This document shows, piece by piece, positions 34,264-43,097 of a DNA stretch of 64,000 nt (positions are counted from its first letter, which is position 1; every line of letters begins with the position of its first letter). A model generated the notes under the pieces. The model worked only from the letters and a program-made list of their open reading frames with translations, did no database searches and was not told where the DNA came from. Both the position numbers and the translations under genes were made by a program. This stretch comes from Pseudomonas sp. GCEP-101 (GTDB lineage Bacteria; Pseudomonadota; Gammaproteobacteria; Pseudomonadales; Pseudomonadaceae), in NCBI RefSeq assembly GCF_025133575.1, contig NZ_CP104011.1:5340965-5404964 (forward strand). The letters are read 5' to 3'.

Positions 34264-34864
34264 GCTTGCCGTCGCGCAGGTCCTTGGCGACCCGCCGCTG
34301 CATCTCGTAGGCGGGCGCCTCCACGGCGTCGTAGTCCTCGGAGTACCGCGTGGCGAAGCCCTGCACGCCCCACTCCTGGTACTGCTTGACGTGCCACAGC
34401 TCGTGGGCCCAGAGGGCGACGTCCTTCTGCGCGTCGTCCTCGCTGCGGAAGACGATCACATCCACCAGGGTGACCGCCTCGGTGTCGGGGTTCTGCATGA
34501 TCGCCTGGGCGGCGTTCAGCTCGTCCAGCGCCCCGGTGGAATAGCGCGCGGCCATCAGCACCTCGTCGGAGAAATAGGGCTGCAGCTGCGCGCGGATTTC
34601 CAGCGGGATCGGCTCGGTGCCGCCCTGCTCCGCCTGCTCGCGGGACTGCTGCAGCCACACGCCCAGCGCCTGGGCGGCCATCTTGCGGGTATCCGACAGC
34701 ACCGGGCCGAGCACCGCCCCCAGGTCCGGCAGGCAGGTGCAGGTGTCGAGGCAGACCTGGCGCTGGCCTGGCGGGCAGGTCGCGGCCAGGGCATCGACGG
34801 ACGCGGCCAGCCCGGCGAGCAGCGCCAGGGCGCGCAGGAGACGGGTGGCAAAGGGGGACGGCAT
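34244..34864 (-). CDS. DUF4157 putative zinc metallopeptidase-like protein
   Basis: A 206-residue exported protein with a signal peptide (ALALLAGLAASVDALA) and a cysteine-rich start of the mature chain (CPPGQRQVCLDTCTC). The core motif HELWH (154-158, in LWAHELWHVKQYQEWGVQGF) is the HExxH-like zinc site of DUF4157 proteins. Catalytic activity is not shown for the family. It is convergent with the NodT gene with a 20-bp tail overlap. Divergent from the leader peptide region at 34993. Confidence 0.82.
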   Translation of the reverse strand: MPSPFATRLLRALALLAGLAASVDALAATCPPGQRQVCLDTCTCLPDLGAVLGPVLSDTRKMAAQALGVWLQQSREQAEQGGTEPIPLEIRAQLQPYFSDEVLMAARYSTGALDELNAAQAIMQNPDTEAVTLVDVIVFRSEDDAQKDVALWAHELWHVKQYQEWGVQGFATRYSEDYDAVEAPAYEMQRRVAKDLRDGKLSARKN

Positions 34865-34992
34865 GCAAAGACTCCGCTACAACGTGGAGAAAGACCTGGT
34901 GCTCAGACAATGGCGCGGCGCGATCATGCCATGCCGCCAGCAAAAAAAGAGTGCTGGCGCGACGGATGAGACTTCTGCTAGTTTCTGACCCC

Positions 34993-35055
34993 ATGAATGC
35001 CGCCAACCGCACCTTCCAGCAGATTATTACCACCATCGCTCCGATGGTGGGTTAG
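34993..35055 (+). CDS. Putative 20-residue leader peptide
   Basis: ATG to TAG encodes MNAANRTFQQIITTIAPMVG. It is not preceded by a ribosome binding site, but an extended -10-like TGCTAGTTT (hexamer 34979-34984) lies so close that the message could be leaderless. A 9-bp hairpin (CCACCATCG 35030-35038, CGATGGTGG 35042-35050) overlaps the end of the frame and an intrinsic terminator follows at 35075-35099. The run Ile-Ile-Thr-Thr-Ile recalls amino-acid attenuators, so this may control the SnoaL and kinase genes. It could equally be an sRNA with no translation. Confidence 0.4.
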   Translation: MNAANRTFQQIITTIAPMVG

Positions 35056-35074
35056 CGCATTCCAGCGAACAACC

Positions 35075-35099
35075 AAACCCGCCTCCCGGCGGGTTTTTT
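35075..35099 (+). terminator. Intrinsic terminator / possible attenuator
   Basis: A 9-bp perfect stem (AAACCCGCC 35075-35083, GGCGGGTTT 35088-35096), loop TCCC, and six T residues (34-base distance to the next start at 35139). It is a textbook terminator and lies between the short leader frame and the SnoaL gene. Confidence 0.85.
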
Positions 35100-35138
35100 A
35101 ATGCCCGCCGTCCGAGGCTCCCGATCGAGGAGACACCG

Positions 35139-35543
35139 ATGGACCCGGCAAACCCACCCGTATCGCATCCCGTGCACGCGCTCATCCAGGCCGCCGACGA
35201 GGCCATCGGCCGCGAGGACTTCGACGCGCTGATCGGGTTCTATGCCGACGACGCCGTGCTGGTGGTCAAGCCCGGCCTGCTGGCGCGCGGCAAGGCGCAG
35301 ATCCGCCAGGCCTTCGTCGCCATCGCCGGGCACTTCGGGCACAACCTGCGGGTGCGCCAGGGGCGCCTGGAAATCCTCGAGACCGGCGACACCGCCCTGG
35401 TGGTCGCGCAGACGCTGCTCGACACCAGCCACGGCAAGCTCAGCCGCCGCGCCACCTACGTATTCCGCCGCGACGCCGATGGCGCCTGGCGCTGCGCCGT
35501 GGACAACTCCTACGGCACCGACCTGCTGGAGGCGACCCCATGA
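35139..35543 (+). CDS. SnoaL-like / NTF2-fold protein (YybH-type)
   Basis: A 134-residue protein of the NTF2/SnoaL superfamily. Features: VHALIQAADEAIGREDFDAL, the helix that opens the fold; LIGFYADDAVLVVKPG; and the closing strands TYVFRRDADGAWRCAVDNSYG. Members are small enzymes or binding proteins with varied roles, so no reaction can be assigned. AGGAG lies 8 nt before the ATG. It overlaps the next gene by ATGA, implying a joint function with the kinase. Confidence 0.8.
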   Translation: MDPANPPVSHPVHALIQAADEAIGREDFDALIGFYADDAVLVVKPGLLARGKAQIRQAFVAIAGHFGHNLRVRQGRLEILETGDTALVVAQTLLDTSHGKLSRRATYVFRRDADGAWRCAVDNSYGTDLLEATP

Positions 35544-36025
35544 GTACCGGCACTCTGCACCTGCTGTGCGGCAAGGCAGCGTCGGGCAAGTCCTGCCTGG
35601 CCCGCGAACTGGCCGAGGCGCCGGGCACCGTGATGCTGGCCGAGGAACACTGGCTGGCCGAGTTGTTCCCCTGGGGCATCAGCAACCCCGATGACTACCA
35701 GCTCTACGCCCGCCGCGTGCGCAAGGTCATGGGCCCGCACGTGGTCGGCCTGCTGCGCGCCGGCACCAGCGTGGTGCTGGACATCCCGGCCAACACCTTG
35801 GCCGACCGTCGCTGGCTGATCGACCTGGCGCAACAGGCCGGCGCCGCGCATTGCCTGCATTTCCTCGACGTCGACCCGGCCACCTGCCGCAGCCGCCTGC
35901 TCGCCCGCCACGCCCTCGCCCCGCTGTCGGCGCCGCTGGACCCGGCCGGCTACGAGGCGCTCAACCGCTATTTCGTCGCCCCGCGCCCGGAGGAAAAGCT
36001 GCAGGTGCAGCGCCATGGCGCCTGA
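35540..36025 (+). CDS. P-loop kinase-like ATP-binding protein
   Basis: A 161-residue AAA_33-type small kinase. Walker A is GKAASGKS (residues 11-18); a Walker B-like strand is SVVLDIPA, followed by helix TLADRRWL; DVDPATCRSRLLAR resembles the lid of nucleotide or zeta-toxin-type kinases. It probably phosphorylates a small molecule. Translational coupling with the SnoaL gene (ATGA). The target is unknown. Confidence 0.78.
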   Translation: MSTGTLHLLCGKAASGKSCLARELAEAPGTVMLAEEHWLAELFPWGISNPDDYQLYARRVRKVMGPHVVGLLRAGTSVVLDIPANTLADRRWLIDLAQQAGAAHCLHFLDVDPATCRSRLLARHALAPLSAPLDPAGYEALNRYFVAPRPEEKLQVQRHGA

Positions 36026-36064
36026 GCGCGTAGAATCGCCGCCCCCAATGGAAAGACCCGATAG

Positions 36065-37003
36065 ATGAACACCGACGCCATCGCCACCCTGCGCGAGCAA
36101 CTGCTCAGCGCCCTCAACCCCGCCCCCGCGGAAACCCGCCGCCTGTTCCATGGCCGTGGCCGGCGCTGGCCGGGGCTGGAGCAGGTCACCGCCGACTGGC
36201 TGGAAGGCGTGCTGCTGGTGTCGCTGTTCCGCGAGCCGGAGGCCGATGAGCTGGCCGCTCTGCGGGCCATGCTGCTGGAACTGGCGCAGGGCGATACCTG
36301 GCGCGCCAGCGGCGCCCGCAGCCTGATGCTGCAGCACCGCTACACCTTGGAAAGCACCATGGAAGTGCTCGCCGGCGAGGCCTTCGACGGCTGGCAGATC
36401 AGCGAGCACGGCCTGCGTTACCAGCTGGACCTGGGCCGCAAGCAGAACAACGGCCTGTTCCTCGACATGCGCTACGGCCGCCAGTGGGTGCAGGCCAACG
36501 CCGCGGGGCTGCGCGTGCTCAACCTGTTCGCCTACACCTGTGGCTTCTCCGTAGCGGCGATGGCCGGCGGAGCACAGAAGGTGGTCAACCTCGACATGGC
36601 CCGCGCCGCGCTCAGCCGCGGGCGCGACAACCACCGCCTGAACGGCCACGACCTGTCGAAGGTGAGCTTCCTCGACCACGACCTGTTCAAGTCCTGGGGC
36701 AAGGTGAAGAAATCCGGCCCGTACGACCTGATCATCATCGACCCGCCGAGCTTCCAGAAAGGCAGCTTCGTCCTCGACAAGGACTACGCCCGCGTGCTGC
36801 GCCGCCTGCCGGAACTGCTGGACGGCGCCGGCACCGTGCTGGCCTGCGTGAACGATCCGGCCGTGGGCGTGGACTTCCTCCTCCAGGGCATGGCCGCCGA
36901 AGCGCCGCAACTGCGCTTCGTCGAGCGCCTGGAAAACCCGCCGGAGTTCGCCGATATCGAGGAAGACAGCGGGCTGAAGGCGCTGGTGTTTCGGATGGAT
37001 TGA
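36065..37003 (+). CDS. Class I SAM-dependent methyltransferase (RlmI/RlmK-like)
   Basis: A 312-residue methyltransferase of the RlmI-like branch. After an N-terminal domain (about 1-95) come QNNGLFLDMR (family signature), motif I VLNLFAYTCGFSVAAMAGGA, motif II VVNLDMARAALSRGRDN, and motif IV DPPSFQKG, as in enzymes that methylate rRNA bases. Without the PUA domain of RlmI it may modify RNA or protein; this is open. GGAAAG precedes the ATG; separate from the kinase gene by 39 bp. Confidence 0.85.
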   Translation: MNTDAIATLREQLLSALNPAPAETRRLFHGRGRRWPGLEQVTADWLEGVLLVSLFREPEADELAALRAMLLELAQGDTWRASGARSLMLQHRYTLESTMEVLAGEAFDGWQISEHGLRYQLDLGRKQNNGLFLDMRYGRQWVQANAAGLRVLNLFAYTCGFSVAAMAGGAQKVVNLDMARAALSRGRDNHRLNGHDLSKVSFLDHDLFKSWGKVKKSGPYDLIIIDPPSFQKGSFVLDKDYARVLRRLPELLDGAGTVLACVNDPAVGVDFLLQGMAAEAPQLRFVERLENPPEFADIEEDSGLKALVFRMD

Positions 37004-37343
37004 TCCGGCGAGACAGCGTGGGCCGTGAAGAGCGTCCGTAGGATGGCGTGGAGCGAAGCGATACCCATCGATCCTGCGCACCTAGCCCCATGGGTATCGC
37101 AAGCTCCACCCATCCTACAAAAGCGTCGTAGGGCGGATAACGCCCTGGGCACGGCCCCTTTTGTAGGAGCGAGCTTGCTCGCGAACCCCCCTTCACGCCG
37201 GGCCAACCGGTGCAATGCGTTCGCGAGCAAGCTCGCTCCTACGAGGAGCAGAGCCTCCGCTTCACCAGCGCCATGACGCAAGAACGGCGGATAACCATGA
37301 ACGGTTATTCGCCCTACGGACTGGAAATATGGGTGCCTGAGCA

Positions 37344-37471
37344 TCCCCTCACCCCAACCCTCTCCCAGGGGAGAGGGGGCTGATCGTGCTGGCTGACGCC
37401 ATGGCTTAATCCTGCTCCGGACGGCCCCCTCTCCCTCTGAGCGGGGCGCGCAGCCAGGGCCAGGGTGAGGG
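37344..37471. repeat. Two-hairpin dispersed repeat, copy D3
   Basis: Same orientation as D1. The end modules are recognisable (CCAACCCTCTCCCAGGGGAG and GAGCGGGGCGCGCAGCCAGG) but more diverged, and the outer arms read CCCCTCAC / GTGAGGG, a paired change relative to D1. Confidence 0.75.
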
Positions 37472-37630
37472 CCGATCCATGCGCAGGAGCTCAGGGTAGG
37501 AGCGGGCCATGCCCGCGATTGCGCCCATGGGGCACTCCTACAGGGAGTATCGGTGTGGGGCGTAAGACATATCCCGATGAAAGGCCGCGCTAACCCTTGC
37601 GGCCAAGCCCCCATCGCGCCATCCTTGGCA

Positions 37631-37646
37631 CTGTATGTAAAACCAG
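37631..37646. promoter_or_regulatory. LexA-like SOS box
   Basis: CTGTATGTAAAACCAG fits the CTGT-N8-ACAG consensus with one change, the same CCAG half found in established E. coli boxes such as dinB and uvrB. It is embedded in a longer symmetry GGCACTG/CAGTGCC. It ends 9 bp before the ATG of the FAN1-type nuclease, an ideal repressor position. LexA binding is inferred. Confidence 0.6.
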
Positions 37647-37655
37647 TGCCCGCCG

Positions 37656-39305
37656 ATGCTTGCGCCGCTCGACCCCAGCCTCTACTACCTGACCAACTTC
37701 CACCGCGCCCTCGACTGGATCGACGAACGCTACGCCGACCTGCTCGACGCCGAGGAAGCCCGCTTCATCGCCGATTTCCGCGCGCTGCCGCTGGCCTCGC
37801 GGGCGTTGCTGGTGCGGCTGGTGATGCGCAAGGGGCCGCATTTTCGCGCTGGCAAGCTGAGCTACGCGGAGATCGGCGACATTCCCAGCGCCGCCGCGCC
37901 GCTGCTGGCACTGGGCTGGCTGGACGACGCTTGCCCGCTCACGCTGGAAGAACTACTGCCGCTACTGCTCAAGGACGAACTGCTCGCGCGCTTTCGCGAT
38001 GACCTGCCGCGCGGCGCGCTGAAGAAGGCCGAGCTCTACGAGCACCTGCACGCCTACCACGACCAGGTACAGCCGTTCGCCGGCTGGTATCCGGGCCTCG
38101 ACCCGCTCTACACCCTGGTGGCCACGCCGCTGTGCGACCGCCTGCGCCTGCTGTTCTTCGGCAACCTGCAGCAGGACTGGTCCGAATTCGTCCTCGCCGA
38201 CCTCGGCATCTTCCGTTACGAGAGCGTCCCGTTCACCGCCGACTCCCGCGCCTTTCGCCGCCGCGACGACCTGGAGGCCTATATCCACCTGTGGAACGCC
38301 GCCGTGCGCTTCGACAGCGGGGAACCCATCGACGAGCTGCTGGCCGAGCTGGGCGACTTCCGCAGCGACAATCCCTACCTGCAGGAGCGCCACGGCCGCC
38401 TGCTGTACCGCATGGCCTACCAGCTGGAACGCGAAGGCCAGCTGGACGCCGCCCTGGCGCTGTACCGGCGCACCGCGGCCGGCGGTTCCCGACAGCGGCA
38501 GATCCGCGTGCTGGAACGCCTGCAACGCATCGAGGAAGCCCACGCGCTGGCACGGAGCGCATTGGCCGCGCCGGAAAGCGACAGCGAGCTGCAGTTGGTC
38601 GAGCGCGCGCTGACCCGGCTGGTTCGCCAGTTGGGTCTGTCGAAGCAGAAGCCGAGCAAACCGACGCCACCGCTGCGCATCGACCTGGAGCTGCCGCGCC
38701 CGGACGTCAACGTCGAGTTCGCCGTGCAGGCCGTGCTGCACGAGGACGAAGCACCGGTGCACTACGTGGAGAACGCACTGGTGTGCAGCCTGTTCGGGCT
38801 GCTCTGCTGGGAGGTGATCTTCACGCCGCTGCCCGGTGCCTTTTTCCACCCCTTCCAGGCCGGCCCCAGCGACCTCAACCGCAGCGACTTCGTCAGCCGC
38901 CGCGCGCAGGCCTTCGCCGCACGCCTGGCGCTGCTGGACAGCGACGCGTACCGGGCGGCGATGCGGGCCACCCATGCCGCCAAGTTCGGCATCATCTCGC
39001 CGTTCGTGCACTGGGAGCTGCTGGACGAAAACCTGCTGGAACAAGCCCTGCACTGCCTGCCCGCGGCGCACCTGAAGCTGTGGTTCGAACGCCTGCTGGC
39101 CGACCCGAAGGCCAACCGCGCCGGCATGCCCGACCTGATCCAGTTCTGGCCCGGTGAGGCGCGCTACCGGATGATCGAGGTGAAGGGCCCCGGCGACCGC
39201 CTGCAGGACAACCAGAAGCGCTGGCTGGCCTTCTGCGCCGAGCACAGCATGCCGGTGGAAGTCTGCTACGTGCGCTGGGCGGACGACGTGGCGGAAAGCG
39301 CGTGA
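37656..39305 (+). CDS. FAN1-type VRR-NUC structure-specific nuclease
   Basis: A 549-residue protein matching bacterial FAN1 in length and plan: an N-terminal DNA-binding/SAP-like region (SYAEIGDIPSAAAPLLALGW, LEELLPLLLKDEL), a TPR-like middle (about 210-330, LLYRMAYQLEREGQLDAALA), and a C-terminal VRR-NUC domain. Catalytic residues appear in GMPDLIQFW and MIEVKGPGDRLQDNQKRWL (PD...E-V-K). FAN1 cuts 5' flaps and branched DNA and unhooks interstrand crosslinks. A LexA-like box lies just upstream. The next gene starts inside its stop (GTGA), so nuclease and helicase are co-translated. Confidence 0.88.
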   Translation: MLAPLDPSLYYLTNFHRALDWIDERYADLLDAEEARFIADFRALPLASRALLVRLVMRKGPHFRAGKLSYAEIGDIPSAAAPLLALGWLDDACPLTLEELLPLLLKDELLARFRDDLPRGALKKAELYEHLHAYHDQVQPFAGWYPGLDPLYTLVATPLCDRLRLLFFGNLQQDWSEFVLADLGIFRYESVPFTADSRAFRRRDDLEAYIHLWNAAVRFDSGEPIDELLAELGDFRSDNPYLQERHGRLLYRMAYQLEREGQLDAALALYRRTAAGGSRQRQIRVLERLQRIEEAHALARSALAAPESDSELQLVERALTRLVRQLGLSKQKPSKPTPPLRIDLELPRPDVNVEFAVQAVLHEDEAPVHYVENALVCSLFGLLCWEVIFTPLPGAFFHPFQAGPSDLNRSDFVSRRAQAFAARLALLDSDAYRAAMRATHAAKFGIISPFVHWELLDENLLEQALHCLPAAHLKLWFERLLADPKANRAGMPDLIQFWPGEARYRMIEVKGPGDRLQDNQKRWLAFCAEHSMPVEVCYVRWADDVAESA

Positions 39306-41617
39306 GCTACGCCATTGCCGTGCGCGCGCTGTGCGAATTCACCGCCAAGGAAGGTGACCTCGACCTGCGCTTCACCCCCGCCCCCACCGCCCAGGAAGGC
39401 ATGGCCGGGCACGCCACGGTGGTCGCCCGCCGCGGCCTGGGCTACATCGCCGAACTGCCACTGCGCGGCGAGTACCCGGGGCTGGTGGTCAGCGGCCGCG
39501 CCGACGGCTACGACCCGAACGAAAACCTGCTGGAAGAGATCAAGACCCACCGCGGCGACGTCGCGCGCATCCCGCAGAACCACCGGCTGCTGCACTGGGC
39601 GCAGGTGAAGGTGTACGGCTGGCTGCTGTGCCAGACCCTGGAGATCGACGCCATCGACCTGGCCGTCGTCTACTTCAACGTCATCACCCAGAAGGAAACC
39701 GCATTCCGCGAGCGCTTCGCCGCGGACGAGCTGCGCGCCTTCTTCGAGCTGCAATGCCAGCGCTTCGTGCAGTGGGCGGAGCAGGAAAGCGCCCACCGCG
39801 TCGAGCGCGACCTGGGCCTTGAGGCGCTGCGCTTTCCCTATGCCGACTTCCGCCAGGGCCAGCGCATGCTTGCCGAGTCCGTCTACCGCGCCGCCCGCGA
39901 CGGCCAGACGCTGATGGCGCAGGCCACCACCGGCATCGGCAAGACCCTGGGCACGCTGTTCCCGCAGCTCAAGGCCTTCCCCGGCCAGCAACTGGACCGG
40001 CTGTTCTTCCTCACCGCCAAGACCCCCGGCCGGCGCCTGGCCCTGGACGCCCTGGCGACCCTGCGCCAGCAGGAGGCCGCCCAGCCGCTGCGGGTGCTGG
40101 AGCACGTCGCCCGCGACAAGGCCTGCGAACATCCGGACAAAGCCTGCCACGGCGAATCCTGCCCGCTGGCCAAGGGTTTCTACGACCGCCTCCCCGCCGC
40201 CCGCGAGGCTGCGCTCCAGCAGCGCTGGCTGACCCAGGAAGCGGTGCGCAACGTGGCGCTGGAGCACCAGGTCTGCCCCTACTACCTGAGCCAGGAACTG
40301 TGCCGCTGGGCCGACGTGGTGGTGGGCGACTACAACTACTACTTCGACATGACCGCCCTGCTCTACGGCCTCACGGTGCTCAACGACTGGAAGGTCACCC
40401 TGCTGGTGGACGAGGCGCACAACCTCATCGAGCGCGGCCGCGGCATGTACAGCGCCGAGCTGGACCAGGGTGAGTTCAACGCCCTGCGCAAGGTCGCCCC
40501 GGCCAAGCTGAAAAGCGCGCTGGAGCGCGTCGGCCGGCACTGGAACCAGCTGCACCAGGACCAGGACGTCGACTACCAGATCTACCCGACCATCCCCGAC
40601 CTGTTCATCGCCGCGCTGCAGAAGGCCGTCAGCGCCATCACCGACCACCTGACCGACCAGCCCACCGGCAACGAGGCCGAGCTGCTGCGCTTCTACCTCG
40701 ACGCCATGCTGTTCTGCCGGCTGGCCGAGGCCTACGGGCCGCACTCGCTGTTCGACATCACCCGCCACGACGTCAGCGCGCGCCGCGTGCTCTCGACCCT
40801 GTGCCTGCGCAACGTGGTGCCGGCGCCCTTCCTCGCCGAACGCTTCAAGGTGGCCCACAGCACCACGCTGTTCTCCGCCACGCTGACCCCGGCGCACTAC
40901 TACGCCGACCTGCTCGGCCTGCCCGAAGACACCGGCTGGCGTGAAGTGGAGTCGCCGTTCCGCGCCGAACAGCTGGAAGTCCACGCACTGAGCAACCTGT
41001 CGACCCGCTACCAGCATCGCGAGGCCAGCCTCACGCCGATCAGCACGCTGATGGCCCGGCAGTTCCGTGCACGTCCCGGCAACTACCTGGCCTTCTTCAG
41101 CAGCTACGCCTACCTGCAGCAGGCGCTGGAGCGCTTCACCGCCGAGCACCCGGACATTCCCTGCTGGGTGCAATCGCGCAGCATGAACGAGATCGAGCGC
41201 CAGGCCTTCCTCGACCGCTTCACCCCCTCCTCGCGCGGCATTGGCTTCGCCGTGCTCGGCGGCGCTTTCGGCGAGGGCATCGACCTGCCGGGCGAGCGCC
41301 TGATCGGCGCCTTCATCGCCACCCTGGGCCTGCCGCAGGTGAACGAGGTCAACGAGGAGATCAAGCAGCGCATGCAGGGAATGTTCGGCGACGGCTACGA
41401 CTACACCTACCTGTTCCCCGGGCTGCAGAAGGTCGTCCAGGCGGCCGGCCGGGTGATCCGCACTCCGACGGACTCGGGGGTGATCTACCTGCTCGACGAC
41501 CGCTTCAACCAGCCGGGGGTGCGGAAGTTGCTACCGGGATGGTGGAAGCCGGAGCGGCTGAAGTTCATCGCCGACCCGCCGCGATTCAAGGCGCCGCAGG
41601 GGTATCTGCTGCTGTAG
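39302..41617 (+). CDS. DinG/XPD-family helicase with N-terminal PD-(D/E)XK nuclease-like domain
   Basis: A 771-residue fusion. Residues about 1-170 have the nuclease fold marks GRADGYDP and LLEEIKTHRGD with QVKVYGWLL, like Cas4/AddB. The helicase part has Walker A ATTGIGKT, a four-cysteine cluster (ACEHPDKACHGESC and VCPYY) like the XPD/DinG iron-sulfur domain, DEAH (LLVDEAHNL), and C-terminal motifs RSMNEIERQAFLDRF, GGAFGEGIDLPG and QAAGRVIRTPTDSG. It should unwind 5'-3' and cut DNA ends. The GTG start overlaps the FAN1 stop. A repair role with FAN1, possibly SOS-induced, is inferred. Confidence 0.87.
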   Translation: MSYAIAVRALCEFTAKEGDLDLRFTPAPTAQEGMAGHATVVARRGLGYIAELPLRGEYPGLVVSGRADGYDPNENLLEEIKTHRGDVARIPQNHRLLHWAQVKVYGWLLCQTLEIDAIDLAVVYFNVITQKETAFRERFAADELRAFFELQCQRFVQWAEQESAHRVERDLGLEALRFPYADFRQGQRMLAESVYRAARDGQTLMAQATTGIGKTLGTLFPQLKAFPGQQLDRLFFLTAKTPGRRLALDALATLRQQEAAQPLRVLEHVARDKACEHPDKACHGESCPLAKGFYDRLPAAREAALQQRWLTQEAVRNVALEHQVCPYYLSQELCRWADVVVGDYNYYFDMTALLYGLTVLNDWKVTLLVDEAHNLIERGRGMYSAELDQGEFNALRKVAPAKLKSALERVGRHWNQLHQDQDVDYQIYPTIPDLFIAALQKAVSAITDHLTDQPTGNEAELLRFYLDAMLFCRLAEAYGPHSLFDITRHDVSARRVLSTLCLRNVVPAPFLAERFKVAHSTTLFSATLTPAHYYADLLGLPEDTGWREVESPFRAEQLEVHALSNLSTRYQHREASLTPISTLMARQFRARPGNYLAFFSSYAYLQQALERFTAEHPDIPCWVQSRSMNEIERQAFLDRFTPSSRGIGFAVLGGAFGEGIDLPGERLIGAFIATLGLPQVNEVNEEIKQRMQGMFGDGYDYTYLFPGLQKVVQAAGRVIRTPTDSGVIYLLDDRFNQPGVRKLLPGWWKPERLKFIADPPRFKAPQGYLLL

Positions 41618-41912
41618 CCCCGCCCCCCGTGGCGGGATGGACCTCGTGCCGTGCGGTTCGCGAGCAAGCTCGCTCCTACAACCTGCCTGTAGGAGCGGGC
41701 CACGCCTGCGACAGCCACCGCGGCGTATTCCGATCACCCCGGAAATACCGAGGCCCCCGCCACATTGTAGGAGCGAGCTTGCTCGCGAACCTGCCCGAAA
41801 CGCCGCCCTCGCCGGCGGATCGCGGGCATGGCCCGCTCCTGCAGGATGAAAAAAACGGCACTCGCAGCGCCCTTGCGCGATCCATTGACGGAAGAGTCCT
41901 CGAGGAGTCGCC
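41618..41912. repeat. REP cluster
   Basis: REPs of the GAGCGAGCTTGCTCGC type at 41655-41679 and 41767-41791 in opposite orientation, and GGGCCATGCCCG-type units at 41689-41712 and 41811-41843. The promoter of the topoisomerase gene should lie in the last 60 bp (41850-41912), where no clear hexamers are seen. Confidence 0.75.
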
Positions 41913-42929
41913 ATGAGCACACCGCCGGAGCTGCTGGAGCTTCCCCCCGACCTGCACTACGTCGACGACAGCCTGCCGGGCATCAGCCGGCGCCGCCTGC
42001 GCGGGCGCTTCGCCTACTTCGATCCCGGCGGCGAGCGGATCCGCGTGGAAGCGGAAATCGAGCGGATCAACCGCCTGGCCATCCCGCCGGCTTACCAGGA
42101 CGTGTGGATCTGCCTCGACCCGCTCGGCCATCTGCAAGCCACCGGGCGCGACGTGCGCGGGCGCAAGCAGTACCGCTACCACCCGCGCTGGACCGAGGTG
42201 CGCGACAGCGTCAAATACGAGCGCCTGCTGCGCTTCGGCGCCAACCTGCCCGCCTTGCGCGCACAGATAGAACAGCACCTGGCCCTGCCCGGCCTGGGCG
42301 CGGAAAAGGTCATGGCGACGGTGGTCGAACTGCTCGACCGCACCCTGATCCGCATCGGCAACCAGCGCTACCGCAAGCAGAACCGCTCGTTCGGCCTGAC
42401 CACCCTGGACAGCCGCCACGTCGAGGTGCAGGGCGCGCGCATCCGCTTCGCCTTTCGCGGCAAGAGCGGCGTCAAACACAGCGTGGACATCGAACACCCG
42501 CGCCTGGCGCGCATCCTCCGGCGCTGCCTGGAGCTGCCCGGCCAGCAGTTGTTCCAGTACCTGGACGAGGAACGCCAGCGGCACATGATCGACTCGCGCG
42601 ACATCAACGCCTACCTGCGCGAGCACGCCGGCGAAGGCTTCACCGCCAAGGACTACCGCACCTGGGCCGGCAGCACCCTGGCGCTGGAGTATTGCCGCCG
42701 GGCGCCCTGGCAGGACGAGAAAAGCGCCAGCCGCCAGCTCAAGGAGATCATCGCCCAGGTGGCGAGCGAGCTGGGCAACACCCCGGCGATCTGCCGCAAG
42801 TGCTACGTGCACCCGCGGGTCATCGAAGCCTTTCTCGCCGGCGAGCTGGTCAACCTGCCCAAGGCCCGCAAGCGCAAGCACCTGAGCGCCGAGGAAGCCA
42901 CCCTGCTGGCCTTTCTCGCCGCGCACTGA
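41913..42929 (+). CDS. DNA topoisomerase IB
   Basis: A 338-residue eukaryote/poxvirus-like type IB topoisomerase, which relaxes supercoils through a 3'-phosphotyrosine. N-terminal domain: GISRRRLRGRFAYFDPGG and RLAIPPAYQDVWICLDPLGH; catalytic domain: RYRKQNRSFGLTTL, KSGVKHSVDIEHPRLARILR, with the nucleophile Y298 in CRKCYVHPRVI. Length and motifs match bacterial TopIB of Pseudomonas and Deinococcus. GAGGAG lies before the ATG. It is probably monocistronic. Confidence 0.92.
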   Translation: MSTPPELLELPPDLHYVDDSLPGISRRRLRGRFAYFDPGGERIRVEAEIERINRLAIPPAYQDVWICLDPLGHLQATGRDVRGRKQYRYHPRWTEVRDSVKYERLLRFGANLPALRAQIEQHLALPGLGAEKVMATVVELLDRTLIRIGNQRYRKQNRSFGLTTLDSRHVEVQGARIRFAFRGKSGVKHSVDIEHPRLARILRRCLELPGQQLFQYLDEERQRHMIDSRDINAYLREHAGEGFTAKDYRTWAGSTLALEYCRRAPWQDEKSASRQLKEIIAQVASELGNTPAICRKCYVHPRVIEAFLAGELVNLPKARKRKHLSAEEATLLAFLAAH

Positions 42930-43097
42930 AGGGAACCGGGCGCAGGAATGGCGGTCCAGAGCGTCATGAGAGGAAGAATGGCCCTCAGCCACCAGTGCGA
43001 AAAAGGTTCGAGACAGCCACACTGACGTGCTTTCATACAAGGTCGTCAGAAACTGCCCATTCTCATCGGCCGGCGTGACTCGCCGGTCCCAAACGGA

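Larger units (their letters stand above)
37004..37655. repeat. Intergenic repeat cluster
   Basis: A 652-bp gap packed with repeats: a long palindrome with GGATGGCGTGGAGCGAAGCG at 37038-37119; REPs of the GAGCGAGCTTGCTCGC type at 37162-37186 and 37218-37242 (facing each other); a GGCGGATAACC/GGTTATTCGCC palindrome at 37282-37322; two-hairpin repeat D3 at 37344-37471; and a GGGCCATGCCCG REP at 37495-37543. A LexA-like box is at 37631-37646. No gene is evident. Confidence 0.75.

Noticed and set aside
35075..35099. tRNA or riboswitch near the terminator
   Set aside because: No cloverleaf or known aptamer core; the sequence is a plain stem with a T-run.
37656..41617. Anti-phage defence island
   Set aside because: Nuclease and helicase motifs match FAN1 and DinG repair families and the neighbours are housekeeping genes; no defence-specific partner is seen.
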